Below, piece after piece: positions 24,554-33,615 of a stretch of 51,941 bases of DNA. Both the position numbers and the translations under genes were made by a program. This DNA is from Rhizobium sp. PDO1-076 (GTDB lineage Bacteria > Pseudomonadota > Alphaproteobacteria > Rhizobiales > Rhizobiaceae), in NCBI RefSeq assembly GCF_000247475.1, contig NZ_AHZC01000110.1:1-51941 (forward strand), written 5' to 3'. The notes beneath the pieces are model-generated. The model was given only the letters and a program-made list of their open reading frames with translations, searched no databases and was not told the origin of the DNA. Numbering within the stretch: the stretch's first letter is position 1; every line of letters begins with the position of its first letter.

Positions 24554-25141
24554 ATGCTTTTCCGACGCCGCCGACCACTGCCCTTGATACAGAGACTCCG
24601 GGACTTCTTTTGGCCCCGCAAGGGTTTCATGCGTTCGCTGCACTATGTCCGCAAGCGGATCCTGCGGCTGACGGCAACCCCGCATGCGGTTGCAGCCGGC
24701 GTTGCGGCAGGGGTCATTTCTTCCTGGACCCCTTTCATGGGCCTGCACATCGTGCTTGCCCTTGCCATCGCCTACGTCGTTGCTGGCAATCTTGCCGCTG
24801 CCGCTCTCGGCACGGCATTTGGCAATCCACTGACCTTTCCCCTGATCTGGGCTTCCACCTGGGAAGTCGGCGAAGTCATTCTCCGTCGCGATGGCCCGGA
24901 GAAGGCAGCCCCACTCGATCTGCACCGGCTGTTGCATTCCTTCGATCTGACCCACTTGTGGGAGCCGGTATTGAAACCCATGTTGATTGGCGCAATTCCG
25001 CTGGCTGCCGTTAGCGCAATCGTGATTTACGGTGCGACCTACTGGGCCGTGCACGGTTTTCAGGTCAGGCGGCGCAGTCATCTGGCAATCCGCGCCCGCC
25101 AGCGCCTGGCCGAGGCGCTTGATGGGACCGCGAGCGTCTGA
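24554..25141 (+). CDS. DUF2062-domain inner-membrane protein
   Basis: The 195-residue protein has a basic N-terminus ([28 protein letters not shown]) and then the DUF2062 core: '[53 protein letters not shown]' with the conserved 'G...G....P..G.Q/H' and 'N.....G....NP' patterns. Three or four membrane segments are visible. The start at 24554 is chosen over 24494 because the upstream residues look non-coding. acpS follows 2 bases after the stop, so it opens the acpS-lepB-rnc-era transcription unit. Function of the family is unknown. Confidence 0.8.
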   Translation: MLFRRRRPLPLIQRLRDFFWPRKGFMRSLHYVRKRILRLTATPHAVAAGVAAGVISSWTPFMGLHIVLALAIAYVVAGNLAAAALGTAFGNPLTFPLIWASTWEVGEVILRRDGPEKAAPLDLHRLLHSFDLTHLWEPVLKPMLIGAIPLAAVSAIVIYGATYWAVHGFQVRRRSHLAIRARQRLAEALDGTASV

Positions 25142-25143
25142 CC

Positions 25144-25548
25144 ATGATCATCGGCCTTGGAAGTGACCTTATCGATATACGGCGGGTGGAAAAATCCATC
25201 GAGCGCTTCGGCGACCGTTTTACCCATCGCTGCTTCACCGAAATCGAGCGCAAGAAATCGGATGGCCGCAAAAACCGCGCCGCCTCCTATGCCAAGCGTT
25301 TTGCCGCCAAGGAAGCCATGTCTAAGGCGCTAGGAACGGGCATTGCCCAGAACGTGTTCTGGAAGGACATGGGCGTCATCAACCTGCCGTCGGGCAAGCC
25401 GACGATGAAGCTAACCGGCGGGGCGCAAACCATTCTGCTCGGCCTGATGCCGCCCGGTCATGTGCCATCCATTCACCTGACAATCACCGACGACTACCCG
25501 CTGGCCCAGGCATTCGTCATCATTGAAGCCCTGCCGGAGAGCCGTTGA
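25144..25548 (+). CDS. acpS: Holo-[acyl-carrier-protein] synthase
   Basis: A 134-residue phosphopantetheinyl transferase that moves 4'-phosphopantetheine from CoA to the ACP serine. The start [15 protein letters not shown] carries the metal ligand Asp8. Glu57 sits in the [13 protein letters not shown] motif. It forms a trimer in the family. The gene starts 2 bases after the DUF2062 stop. It precedes lepB, rnc and era, a conserved alphaproteobacterial order. Confidence 0.95.
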   Translation: MIIGLGSDLIDIRRVEKSIERFGDRFTHRCFTEIERKKSDGRKNRAASYAKRFAAKEAMSKALGTGIAQNVFWKDMGVINLPSGKPTMKLTGGAQTILLGLMPPGHVPSIHLTITDDYPLAQAFVIIEALPESR

Positions 25549-25645
25549 GCTGCTTGGTCGCGCCTGTTTGCCGCCGTCGGCGGTTGCCGCGTCGATGCGA
25601 ACCGACTAGACAGGGCAGGAAATTCGCAAAAAGGAATAGAACCGC

Positions 25646-26389
25646 GTGAGCGAACGAGCTGAAAAGACTCAAAGTGCCCTTTGGGAGAACATCAAGGTCA
25701 TCATCCAGGCCCTGCTGCTGGCCATGGTTATCCGCACCGTGTTCTTCCAGCCTTTCACGATCCCGTCCGGGTCGATGATGCCGACGCTCCTGGTTGGCGA
25801 CTACATCTTCGTCAACAAGTTTTCCTATGGCTATTCGAAATATTCGCTGCCGTTCTCGCCGAACCTGTTCGAAGGCCGCATCTTCGAAAGCGCGCCGGAG
25901 CGGGGCGACATTGTCGTGTTCCGTTTCCCTCCGAACCCGAAGATCGACTATATCAAGCGCCTTGTCGGCCTGCCGGGCGACCGTATCCAAGTGATCGACG
26001 GCGTGCTGAACATTAATGGTCAGCCTGTGCCGCGTGCACAGGACGGTGCCTTTACATCCGACTACCGCATGGATCCGGGCACCGATGTGCCGGTTTTCCG
26101 CGAAACCATGGACAATGGCGTCACCTATCAGACGCTTGACCAGGCACCTGATACCCGCGGTGACAACACACGCGAATTCATCGTGCCCGAAGGCCATTAT
26201 TTCATGATGGGCGACAATCGCGACAACTCACTCGACAGCCGCTTCGATGTCGGCTTCGTGCCGGCCGAAAACCTGATCGGTCGCGCTTCGGTGATCTTCT
26301 TCTCGCTCGGCAACGACACCTCGTTCCGCGAGATCTGGAAATGGCCTGCCAACATGCGTTGGGACCGTCTTTTCAAGGTTGTCGAATGA
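25646..26389 (+). CDS. lepB: Signal peptidase I
   Basis: A 247-residue membrane serine protease that removes signal peptides from Sec and Tat substrates. One N-terminal membrane anchor (VIIQALLLAMVIRTVFF) is followed by the catalytic Ser43 in PSGSMMPTL, the general base Lys104 in YIKRLVGLPGD, and box E GDNRDNSLDSR. The start is GTG at 25646 with AAGGA 11-15 bases upstream. Its stop overlaps the rnc start (ATGA), so translation is coupled. Confidence 0.96.
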   Translation: MSERAEKTQSALWENIKVIIQALLLAMVIRTVFFQPFTIPSGSMMPTLLVGDYIFVNKFSYGYSKYSLPFSPNLFEGRIFESAPERGDIVVFRFPPNPKIDYIKRLVGLPGDRIQVIDGVLNINGQPVPRAQDGAFTSDYRMDPGTDVPVFRETMDNGVTYQTLDQAPDTRGDNTREFIVPEGHYFMMGDNRDNSLDSRFDVGFVPAENLIGRASVIFFSLGNDTSFREIWKWPANMRWDRLFKVVE

Positions 26390-27108
26390 AAAAGGCAAGA
26401 GGGCTCGGCGAAGAGGATTGGAAGCAGCTTGAAGCTGTGATCGGTCATGGCTTTGCCGAGCGTGAGCGCCTGCAGCGGGCTCTCACCCATGCGAGCGCCC
26501 ACGTCTCGAAGAGCCGCGGCGACTACGAACGCATGGAATTCCTCGGCGACCGGGTCTTAGGCCTCTGTGTCGCCGAACTGCTGTTTTCCATCTATCGCAA
26601 TGCGACGGAAGGGGAACTGTCGGTTCGTTTCAACCAGCTGGTTAGTGCTGAAACCTGCGCCGCGGTTGCCGACGAGATGGAGCTTCATCGCTACATTCGC
26701 ACCGGTTCGGACGTAAAAGCGATCACGGCGTCCAACATGCTCAATGTTCGCGCCGACGTCGTCGAAAGCCTGATCGCGGCCATCTATCTCGATGCCGGTC
26801 TCGAAGCTGCGCGCGGTTTCATCCTGCGCTATTGGACGGCCCGCGCCAGCCGTGCCGATGGCGCCCGCCGCGACGCCAAGACAGAACTGCAGGAATGGGC
26901 GCATGCCAAACATGCGACATCGCCAATATATAAGGTTGCCGAACGCTCCGGACCGGATCATGATCCCCGCTTTACGGTGATCGTCGAAATCCCCGGCGTG
27001 AAGCCGGAAATGGGAACGGACCGTTCCAAGCGTGCCGCCGAACAGGTGGCAGCCACAAAAATTCTCGAACGCGAAGGCATCTGGGCCAAGGCCACAGACG
27101 CCAACTGA
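26386..27108 (+). CDS. rnc: Ribonuclease III
   Basis: A 240-residue double-strand-specific endoribonuclease. The signature YERMEFLGDRVLGL (residues 47-60) holds Glu51 and Asp55 of the active site. A double-stranded-RNA-binding domain follows (DAKTELQEWAHAKHATSPIYKV ... SKRAAEQVAATKILE) at about 160-230. It matures rRNA and processes structured mRNAs. The ATG at 26386 overlaps the lepB stop; an in-frame extension upstream is rejected. era begins directly after its stop. Confidence 0.95.
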   Translation: MKKARGLGEEDWKQLEAVIGHGFAERERLQRALTHASAHVSKSRGDYERMEFLGDRVLGLCVAELLFSIYRNATEGELSVRFNQLVSAETCAAVADEMELHRYIRTGSDVKAITASNMLNVRADVVESLIAAIYLDAGLEAARGFILRYWTARASRADGARRDAKTELQEWAHAKHATSPIYKVAERSGPDHDPRFTVIVEIPGVKPEMGTDRSKRAAEQVAATKILEREGIWAKATDAN

Positions 27109-28089
27109 ATGGAAAATATGACAGAGAACCAAACCCCTGACGTCGATGAAGCGCCCGACGCCAACTTGACACAACCCGACCCGACCCGAACCGGCCCGAC
27201 TCGGTCCGGCTTCGTTGCCCTGATCGGCCCGACCAATGCCGGCAAGTCGACCCTAGTCAATCGCTTCGTCGGTGCCAAGGTGTCGATCGTCAGCCATAAG
27301 GTGCAGACGACCCGCGCCGTGATGCGCGGCATCGCCATCCACAAGAACGCCCAGATCGTCTTCATGGACACGCCGGGCATCTTCAAGCCGCGCCGCAAGC
27401 TTGATCGTGCCATGGTCACGTCCGCCTGGGGCGGCGCCAAGGATGCCGACCTGATCCTGCTCCTGATCGACAGCGAGCGGGGCCTGCGCGGTGATGCTGA
27501 GGCGATCCTCGAGGCGCTGAAGGATGTGCCGCAGCCGAAGATCCTGGTCTTGAACAAGATCGACCGTGTCGAGCGCGAAGCGCTGCTCAAGTTGGCGACG
27601 ACCGCCAACGAGACCGTCAAGTTCGACCGCACCTTCATGATCTCGGCCACGACCGGCTCGGGCTGTGAAGACATCATGGATTATCTGGCGGACACCTTCC
27701 CGGAAGGTCCCTGGTATTATCCGGAAGACCAGATTTCCGATCTGCCGATGCGCCAGCTGGCCGCCGAAATCACCCGCGAAAAGCTCTTCCTGCGCCTGCA
27801 TCAGGAACTTCCCTATTCCTCGCATGTAGAGACGGAGAAGTGGGAAGAGCGCAAGGACGGCTCGGTGCGCATCGAGCAGGTCATCTATGTCGAGCGCGAC
27901 AGCCAGAAGAAGATTGTGCTCGGCAAGAATGGCGAGGCGATCAAGTCGATCTCCAGCTCATCGCGCCGCGAGATGTCGGAAATCCTCGAACAGACGGTGC
28001 ACCTGTTCCTGTTCGTCAAGGTTCGCGAAAACTGGGGCAACGATCCGGAACGCTTCCGCGAAATGGGTCTGGAGTTCCCGCGCGACTGA
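27109..28089 (+). CDS. era: GTPase Era
   Basis: A 326-residue Ras-like GTPase with a C-terminal KH domain that binds the 3' end of 16S rRNA during 30S assembly. G1 GPTNAGKST (40-48), G3 DTPG (87-90), G4 NKID near 155; the KH region includes VILGKNGEAIKSISSSSRREM-like residues near the end. An N-terminal extension of about 33 residues, rich in Asp, Pro and Thr, is longer than in E. coli Era and probably disordered. The ATG at 27109 abuts the rnc stop; a second ATG at 27118 is possible. The stop lies in a small GC hairpin (28081-28096). Confidence 0.95.
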   Translation: MENMTENQTPDVDEAPDANLTQPDPTRTGPTRSGFVALIGPTNAGKSTLVNRFVGAKVSIVSHKVQTTRAVMRGIAIHKNAQIVFMDTPGIFKPRRKLDRAMVTSAWGGAKDADLILLLIDSERGLRGDAEAILEALKDVPQPKILVLNKIDRVEREALLKLATTANETVKFDRTFMISATTGSGCEDIMDYLADTFPEGPWYYPEDQISDLPMRQLAAEITREKLFLRLHQELPYSSHVETEKWEERKDGSVRIEQVIYVERDSQKKIVLGKNGEAIKSISSSSRREMSEILEQTVHLFLFVKVRENWGNDPERFREMGLEFPRD

Positions 28090-28104
28090 TGTCGCGCGGT
28101 TTGC

Positions 28105-29250
28105 CTATGCCCTCAGGCGTCGGGCGACAAAGCTGGAGATCGCCGGGCCGATCAGGATGATCAGCAGCAGGCGCGTGGTCTGCAAGGCCATGACGAAGGA
28201 CATGTCGACCGGCGTCGAGGCGGCGATGATGGCGACGGAATCAAGCCCGCCCGGGCTTGTCGCCAGATAGGCGGTGAGCGGATCGATGCCCTTCAGCCAC
28301 CAGAGCAGGAAGGCAAGTCCGCCGCAAAAACCCATCAGCAGCACGATTGAGCCGACCACCTGGGGCAGGGCGCTTGCCGCATGCCGCAGGATGCGCCGGG
28401 TGAAGCTGAGCCCGATCTTCCAGCCGAGCAGACCATAGGCCGCCGCGAGCAGCCATTCCGGCAGGTCGATGGTGATGTAACCGAGGACATGAAGTGTGGT
28501 GGTCGCGATCATCGGCAGCAGCATGGTGCCGGCCGGGATTCTCAGCTTTGCCCCGACGACAGCCGCAGCAAGCGCGACAGCCACGGTTTTCGCCAGTTCG
28601 ATCCAGTCGGTCGGCGGAAACCAGATGATCTCCTGTGCTGCGCCGCCCTCAACATTGAAGACGAATGCGGCCATGATCGAGGCACCGGTCGCGACAAACA
28701 CCACCCGCAGATATTGCATGAAGGCGACAAGACGGGCGTCGGCACCATGCGCCTCGGCCATCAGCACCATGGCGGACGCCGCGCCTGCCGAGGTCCCCCA
28801 GACAGCGGTCGTCCCCGGCAGGATATCGGCCTTGGCAATCAGATAGCCGAGCAGGCTACTGGCGGCGATGACGGCGAGCACGATGGCGAGGAAGATCGGC
28901 CAGTCATGCGCGACGGCTTTCAGGGTCTGCAGATCGAGCGAGCGGGCGATGATGCAGCCGATCAGCGAATGAGCCACGATATAGGGCACGCGATGCACGG
29001 ACAGCCGGGCACCATTGGTCGCCACAAGGATAGCGGCCGCCATCGGCCCGAGCAACAGGGCGCCCGGGATATGGCTGAGAAACAGCGCTGCCGACAGAAC
29101 GAAGGAAACCATCGCCAATATGGTCCAGCGTGCGAGGCTGGGTAGCGAGGTCAGCATACCGGGCAGGGGTGCAGGCACGGGCGGGACGGCGATCGGGGCT
29201 TCGTCCGTCACGATGGTTTGCGGACTGTTGCGACCCTGATCCTCGGACAT
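28105..29250 (-). CDS. AbrB-family multi-pass membrane protein
   Basis: The 381-residue protein has roughly ten hydrophobic segments in two internal repeats. Each repeat carries a GA-rich motif (SHIPGALLLGPMAAAILVA and the later RIPAGTMLLPMIATTTLHVLG), as in the AbrB/'ammonia monooxygenase-like' membrane family. The motif 'ATSPGGLDSVAIIAASTPVDMSFVMALQTTRLLLIILIGP' near the end is characteristic. Substrate unknown. The start at 29250 is preferred over 29319 by composition. It is divergent from a TetR gene 99 bases away, which probably controls it. Together they separate era from recO. Confidence 0.8.
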   Translation of the reverse strand: MSEDQGRNSPQTIVTDEAPIAVPPVPAPLPGMLTSLPSLARWTILAMVSFVLSAALFLSHIPGALLLGPMAAAILVATNGARLSVHRVPYIVAHSLIGCIIARSLDLQTLKAVAHDWPIFLAIVLAVIAASSLLGYLIAKADILPGTTAVWGTSAGAASAMVLMAEAHGADARLVAFMQYLRVVFVATGASIMAAFVFNVEGGAAQEIIWFPPTDWIELAKTVAVALAAAVVGAKLRIPAGTMLLPMIATTTLHVLGYITIDLPEWLLAAAYGLLGWKIGLSFTRRILRHAASALPQVVGSIVLLMGFCGGLAFLLWWLKGIDPLTAYLATSPGGLDSVAIIAASTPVDMSFVMALQTTRLLLIILIGPAISSFVARRLRA

Positions 29251-29323
29251 GCGGTACCCCGTCTTTCGTCTGAGGCGCGCGTGGATGGAAAGCGCTGGAC
29301 GAAACGTCGAATTAGACAATAAA

Positions 29324-29337
29324 TGAGGCTATCCTCA
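29324..29337. promoter_or_regulatory. Candidate TetR operator
   Basis: TGAGG-CTAT-CCTCA is a dyad with perfect 5-bp arms in the gap between the divergent AbrB and TetR genes, 12 bases ahead of the preferred TetR start. Position and symmetry fit an autoregulatory TetR site. Confidence 0.45.
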
Positions 29338-29349
29338 CAATTGAGATTT

Positions 29350-29994
29350 ATGAAGATGGTCTCGCAAAAGTCAAGTTCGCCACCGCCGACTCCAATGCCG
29401 GCCACGGCCAAGGAACCCAAGCGCAAGCGCGGGATCGCACGGGTGGCCAGACTTCTCGATGCCGGTGCCGCAGTCTTTGCCGAACAAGGTTACAAGGCAG
29501 CGACAATGACCGAGATTGCCGCGCGGGCAGGCGCGCCGATCGGCTCGCTTTACCAGTTTTTCCCCAACAAGGATCTGCTCGCGGACGCATTGGTTGCCCG
29601 TTACGCCGAGCATCTGGCGACCGAGCTTGAGGCAATTCGCCAAGCCGCCCCGCAACTGCATGCGGACGGTCTCTCGGCGAGACTGCTGGAGATGTTCCTG
29701 GCGCATGCGTCGGAGCGGAGCCTCGTTCTCAGCCTCCTCGATGCGCGCTGGGAGCAGCCCGGCGTGCGGCCCGGCGTGCTGCGGGCCAGCCTGAGGCAGC
29801 AGATCGTGTCGATCCTCGCCGCCTGGCGTCCGTCTCTCGGCGAAGAGGAGCAGCAAGCCATGGCAGCCGTCGTGCTGGAGGCGATGAAGACCATGGCGCA
29901 GTTCCATCAGGAAGAGCGCTTCCCGGGCAAGTCTCTGGCGCTTGAACACTGGCGTCGCTGGGTGGTCACTTATCTTGCCGATATGGCCGGATGA
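29350..29994 (+). CDS. TetR-family transcriptional regulator
   Basis: The protein has about 214 residues. After a Pro/Ser-rich, basic lead (SSSPPPTPMPATAKEPKRKRG) comes the TetR helix-turn-helix: 'AAVFAEQGYKAATMTEIAARAGAPIGSLYQFFPNKDLLADALVARY'. The C-terminal ligand-binding part (about 80-214) is helical and fits the TetR_C group found with aromatic or fatty ligands, without a firm subclass. I place the start at 29350 because the candidate operator overlaps the upstream ATG at 29323. Likely target: the divergent AbrB-family gene and itself. Confidence 0.83.
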   Translation: MKMVSQKSSSPPPTPMPATAKEPKRKRGIARVARLLDAGAAVFAEQGYKAATMTEIAARAGAPIGSLYQFFPNKDLLADALVARYAEHLATELEAIRQAAPQLHADGLSARLLEMFLAHASERSLVLSLLDARWEQPGVRPGVLRASLRQQIVSILAAWRPSLGEEEQQAMAAVVLEAMKTMAQFHQEERFPGKSLALEHWRRWVVTYLADMAG

Positions 29995-30044
29995 GGCCGT
30001 GCCGGCGGTTGTTATTGATGCCGTGGCTGGAGTAGAATTCACCG

Positions 30045-30818
30045 ATGCAATGGACAGATGAAGCGATCCTTCTCGGTGTGCGGCGACATGGCGAAACCAG
30101 CGTCATCGCCGAAATGATGACGCGTCATCGCGGCCGTCATCTTGGCATGGTCCGCTCCGGTCGCTCGCGCACCATGCAGCCGGTCCTGCAGCCGGGAAAC
30201 CGGCTGGAAGTCACATGGCGGGCGCGTCTCGACGAGCATATCGGCGAGTATCGGGTCGAGCCGGTGGAATTGCGCGCGGGGCGGTTGATGGAGAGTGCCA
30301 CGGCCGTCTATGGCGTGCAGGCGCTCGGCTCGCTGCTGCGACTGCTGCCCGAGCGCGATCCGCATCCGCATCTGTTCGAGGCACTCGATGTGATCCTCGA
30401 TCACCTGCATGAGCCGGCATCGGCCGGGGAACTGTTTGTGCGCTTTGAACTGGCGCTGCTGAATGATCTGGGATTTGGCCTTGATCTGGAAGAATGTGCG
30501 GCCACCGGAGGGCGTGAGGATCTGGTGTTCGTCTCGCCGAAATCAGGCCGCGCGGTCAGCCGTGCCGCAGGTCAGCCCTGGGCCGACAAGATGCTGGTTT
30601 TGCCGGATTTCCTGTCTCCAGGCACAAGGCGCGCCGCGGATCCGGAAAGCCTGGCACGGGCGTTTCAATTGACCCGCTATTTCCTCGATCGCCACGTCTA
30701 CGTGCCGCGCGGGCTCGAAGCCGGCACGGCACGCGAAGGGTTTTGTCAGGCTGCATTGAAGACCTTGCGGTCACTGGCCGAACCTGCCGAATTGGCGGCG
30801 CCGAAGAAAATTTCCTGA
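30045..30818 (+). CDS. recO: DNA repair protein RecO
   Basis: A 257-residue recombination mediator of the RecFOR pathway that helps load RecA onto SSB-coated DNA. The N-terminal OB fold starts [41 protein letters not shown]. The '[31 protein letters not shown]' segment is the family signature. Only one of the usual zinc-ligand cysteines is obvious here, as in other alphaproteobacterial RecO. GGAG lies about 13 bases upstream. Its 3' end overlaps a minus-strand gene by 73 bases. Confidence 0.93.
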   Translation: MQWTDEAILLGVRRHGETSVIAEMMTRHRGRHLGMVRSGRSRTMQPVLQPGNRLEVTWRARLDEHIGEYRVEPVELRAGRLMESATAVYGVQALGSLLRLLPERDPHPHLFEALDVILDHLHEPASAGELFVRFELALLNDLGFGLDLEECAATGGREDLVFVSPKSGRAVSRAAGQPWADKMLVLPDFLSPGTRRAADPESLARAFQLTRYFLDRHVYVPRGLEAGTAREGFCQAALKTLRSLAEPAELAAPKKIS

Positions 30819-31000
30819 TCTTCCGGCGCAGACTTCTGCATATGCTGGTGAATGGCGACCTGCAGGTCGCCAATGCTGCGGTAGCTGCCGCCATCCAGGT
30901 CGATGACCGGATACTTCACGGCAATGAACTTGAACCGATCGCCGTCGGGTATGGTGATGCCGACCGGAACCCCGGCGTATTCGATAACTTGCTTCTTCAT
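30746..31000 (-). CDS. 84-residue conserved-looking protein overlapping the recO tail
   Basis: The product starts [20 protein letters not shown] and has a compact alpha/beta look ([25 protein letters not shown]). It has no signal peptide or membrane segment. GGGGAA sits 7 bases before the ATG on the minus strand. The last 73 bases are antisense to the end of recO, and both frames appear coding: the recO reading is needed for full-length RecO, and the small gene keeps a sensible composition there. I do not recognise a named family, though similar short proteins next to recO seem familiar from rhizobia. Confidence 0.6.
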   Translation of the reverse strand: MKKQVIEYAGVPVGITIPDGDRFKFIAVKYPVIDLDGGSYRSIGDLQVAIHQHMQKSAPEDQEIFFGAANSAGSASDRKVFNAA

Positions 31001-31398
31001 AACAATATTCCCCGCCCGTGCGGTGCACGGAGCAAAACTAGATGTCGATGTATTCAGTTCAGTGCTTGCGCAGTGTCACATTCGACAGGTGCATTTGAGA
31101 TGGGATTTGCCCATCACAAAGCGCGGGGTAATCTGCCAGGATCGGGCGGTATCATGAAATACAACTGGCATTTCGCTGACCTCCTTCTTTGGCTGCGGTC
31201 TCAAGGGCGAGACCTTACGCTGGTATCGTAGTCAGTATCGATCCAGCATCCCCAAGGTAGGTGCAGGATGCGAATCCGTCAACGGGGTCGTCAGCAAAAA
31301 TAAAATAATTTTCTGCTGACGTTCGCAGGTGCACAAAATGAGGCAAAATTGATCCGCTCCGGCCGAAAAGCCGAAATAAAATCTCATTTGGAGCAAAT
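31001..31398. other. Intergenic region between the 84-residue protein and MFS genes
   Basis: This 398-base, comparatively AT-rich stretch holds a long hairpin (31289-31321) and otherwise no gene I can support. It must contain the promoter of the minus-strand 84-residue gene (right of 31000) and the terminator of the MFS gene. Confidence 0.4.
31289..31321. terminator. Long AT-centred hairpin downstream of the MFS gene
   Basis: CGTCAGCA / TGCTGACG forms a perfect 8-bp outer stem, continued by AAAAT / ATTTT after one bulged C, with a short loop. It is 78 bases beyond the MFS stop. There is no trailing U-run, so it may be a terminator variant, an sRNA 3' stem or a regulatory structure. Confidence 0.45.
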
Positions 31399-32622
31399 TT
31401 AAGCCGCGACGACAGCCGGTCGGTCGACCGCTTTCTCACGGATTGGCCAATGCACCACTGCCGCGAACAGGCCAAGGATTACACCCAGCCACCAGACCTG
31501 GTCGTAGGTGCCGAAGCGGTCGTAGAGATAGCCTCCCATCCACACGCCGAGGAAGGAACCGATCTGGTGCGACAGGAACACCAGACCACCGAGCAGGCCG
31601 AGATGGCGTGTGCCAAACATGATCGCCACGAGGCCATTTGTCGGCGGCACGGTGGACAGCCACAGCAGGCCCATCACGGCGGCGAAGATCACCACCGACG
31701 TCGGTGACTGCGGCAACAGCAGGAAAGCCGTGACCGCGATCGAACGGCCGATATAGATCAGCGCCAGGAAATACGGTTTCGAATAGCGTTGGCCGATCAC
31801 ACCGGCGGCCAGCGAGCCAATGACGTTGAAGAAGCCGATGAGTGCCATGGCAATCACCGCGTAGCGTGCCTCGATGCCGATATCGCCGAGATAGGCGGGA
31901 AAATGCGCGGTGATGAAGGCCACCTGAAAACCGCAGACGAAAAAGCCGGTGGTCAGCAGCAGGTAGCTCTTGTGGGTCAGTGCTTCTTTCAGCGCAGCGG
32001 CCACCGTCTGCTCATACTGCGCCTTGGATTGCGTGCCGGAATTGGCATTGCCGCGCAGCGGATAGGCAAGCAGCGGTACGATCAGCATCATGATCGACAT
32101 ATAGACCAGTCCGTCCGACCAGCCGACGGCCGAGATCAGCCCCTGGGACAACGGTGCAAACAGGAACATGCCGGCAGAGCCGGCAGCCGTGCCGATGCCG
32201 AAGGCCATCGAGCGCTGTTCGGGCGTCACGTTGCGGGCGAATGCCGAGAGGATGACGCTGAACGAGCCGGCGCCGATCGCCGTACCAACCAGCACGCCGC
32301 CACCGATATGCAGCCAGATCGGCGCGGAGGCATGCGCCATCATCAAAAGGCCAAGCGCATAGAGCACGCCGGACATGACGATCACCCGGCCCGTTCCGTA
32401 TTTGTCGGCGAGTGCGCCGAAGAACGGCTGGCTCAGACCCCAGCAGAGGTTCTGCACCGCCATGGCCAGACCGAAGGTCGAGCGGTCCCAGCCGCGATCG
32501 GCCAGCATCGGCAACTGGAAGAAACCCATGGCCGAGCGCGGGCCGAAGGTCATGACAGCGACCAGAGAACCCGCGATGATGATCAGCCAGGGCATTGTGG
32601 GACGGGGGATGGTCGTGGCCAT
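31399..32622 (-). CDS. MFS transporter (oxalate/formate-antiporter-like)
   Basis: The 407-residue protein has about 12 membrane segments. The loop 2-3 motif FGALADKYGTGRVIVMSG is the MFS motif A. A matching loop after TM8 reads GVIGQRYSKPYFLALIYIGRS. The start GPRSAMGFFQLPMLADRGWDRSTFGLAMA resembles the OFA/monocarboxylate group. The start at 32622 (MATTIPRP) is preferred over 32682. Substrate is probably an organic anion, but that is only a family guess. Transcribed alone, 137 bases from the MOSC gene. Confidence 0.85.
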   Translation of the reverse strand: MATTIPRPTMPWLIIIAGSLVAVMTFGPRSAMGFFQLPMLADRGWDRSTFGLAMAVQNLCWGLSQPFFGALADKYGTGRVIVMSGVLYALGLLMMAHASAPIWLHIGGGVLVGTAIGAGSFSVILSAFARNVTPEQRSMAFGIGTAAGSAGMFLFAPLSQGLISAVGWSDGLVYMSIMMLIVPLLAYPLRGNANSGTQSKAQYEQTVAAALKEALTHKSYLLLTTGFFVCGFQVAFITAHFPAYLGDIGIEARYAVIAMALIGFFNVIGSLAAGVIGQRYSKPYFLALIYIGRSIAVTAFLLLPQSPTSVVIFAAVMGLLWLSTVPPTNGLVAIMFGTRHLGLLGGLVFLSHQIGSFLGVWMGGYLYDRFGTYDQVWWLGVILGLFAAVVHWPIREKAVDRPAVVAA

Positions 32623-32759
32623 GAGATTTGCTCCGATTGTCCGCAGACAATACAGGAGCGTTTTCGCGACGAAAAACGCCAATTGATGAACTGGCCATCA
32701 GCTTAATTGATGAACGTCAGCCGGTTCGACCCCGGACGATAATGGCTAAGAACGTTCCT

Positions 32760-33608
32760 TCAGCGCCGTTTGATCGCCCAGCTTTCCGAACGTTCTTCGA
32801 TGATAGTGACCTGATCGCCCAGCGCGATGGCACCTTCACTGCGCGGCACCGCGTTCCAGCCGAACAAGGGGCCGGGCACGCGCCGGTCGGCCGACATGCG
32901 GATGCGGCCCATGGCCGGGATCGGAGTGGCACCCTCGCGCGAACCGGTGGTCTGGTCCTGGCTCGTCATGATGCAGCGGGCGCATGGTTTGACGAAGTCA
33001 TAGCGGATGCCGGCGATCTCGATCGCCGTCCAGCGATCCTCGGCCCAGGCCTCGTCGCAGTCGACGACAATATTCGGCCGGAAACGCTCCATGCCGACCG
33101 CGCCTTCGCCATGCTTGGCCATGTCCTCGTTCAGGGCACGTAGCGAACCGGTCGTCGTCACCAGAACCTGATAGCCGTCGGCGAAGCTGACGGGACTGTC
33201 GTTGCCGGCCCATTCCGTGTTGGCGAGACGGCGGGCGGCCGTATCGAAGAACACCAGCTTCATCGGTGTGTCGAACCACGCCGACAGCGTCGCGTTGCTT
33301 GTTTCGTCCGCCACGGCGGCGCTGACGATCGATCTCCATACAGCCACGTCCATGCGGTTGTCCGGCTGCGGTTGCGCGACCAGCACCTCGCGGCCGTCGT
33401 CCAGCGTCAGGTGTACACCGCTCTCGGTCGGAGCGACGGTGAGCCTCGCCAGAGCCGGCAATTCGCGCTGGGTGATGAACTGACCGGTCGGGTCGACGAT
33501 CATCATGCGCCGGTCGCCGGCCAGGCCCATGGCCTCGATGCGGGCGGATGGCACGGTGATGCCGCGGGCGCTTTTCAACGGAAAGATATTGAGTTCGGCG
33601 ACCTGCAT
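32760..33608 (-). CDS. MOSC-domain protein with N-terminal beta-barrel
   Basis: The 282-residue protein has an N-terminal MOSC_N barrel (LNIFPLKSARGITVPSARIEAMGLAGDRRMMIVDPTGQFITQRELPAL) and a C-terminal MOSC domain with the cysteine-bearing KPCARCIMTSQDQTTGSREG. MOSC proteins handle molybdenum-cofactor sulfur or are Moco oxidoreductases of the YcbX type (reduction of N-hydroxylated compounds). The length fits the YcbX core without a ferredoxin domain. The start at 33608 is chosen because TGAGG precedes it by 5 bases; it lies 7 bases after the HD gene stop, so the two are co-transcribed. Confidence 0.87.
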   Translation of the reverse strand: MQVAELNIFPLKSARGITVPSARIEAMGLAGDRRMMIVDPTGQFITQRELPALARLTVAPTESGVHLTLDDGREVLVAQPQPDNRMDVAVWRSIVSAAVADETSNATLSAWFDTPMKLVFFDTAARRLANTEWAGNDSPVSFADGYQVLVTTTGSLRALNEDMAKHGEGAVGMERFRPNIVVDCDEAWAEDRWTAIEIAGIRYDFVKPCARCIMTSQDQTTGSREGATPIPAMGRIRMSADRRVPGPLFGWNAVPRSEGAIALGDQVTIIEERSESWAIKRR

Positions 33609-33615
33609 GACAGCC

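Noticed and set aside
31001..31398. Riboswitch or protein gene in the gap upstream of the 84-residue gene
   Set aside because: Beyond one hairpin there is no recognisable riboswitch core, and short frames lack ribosome-binding sites.
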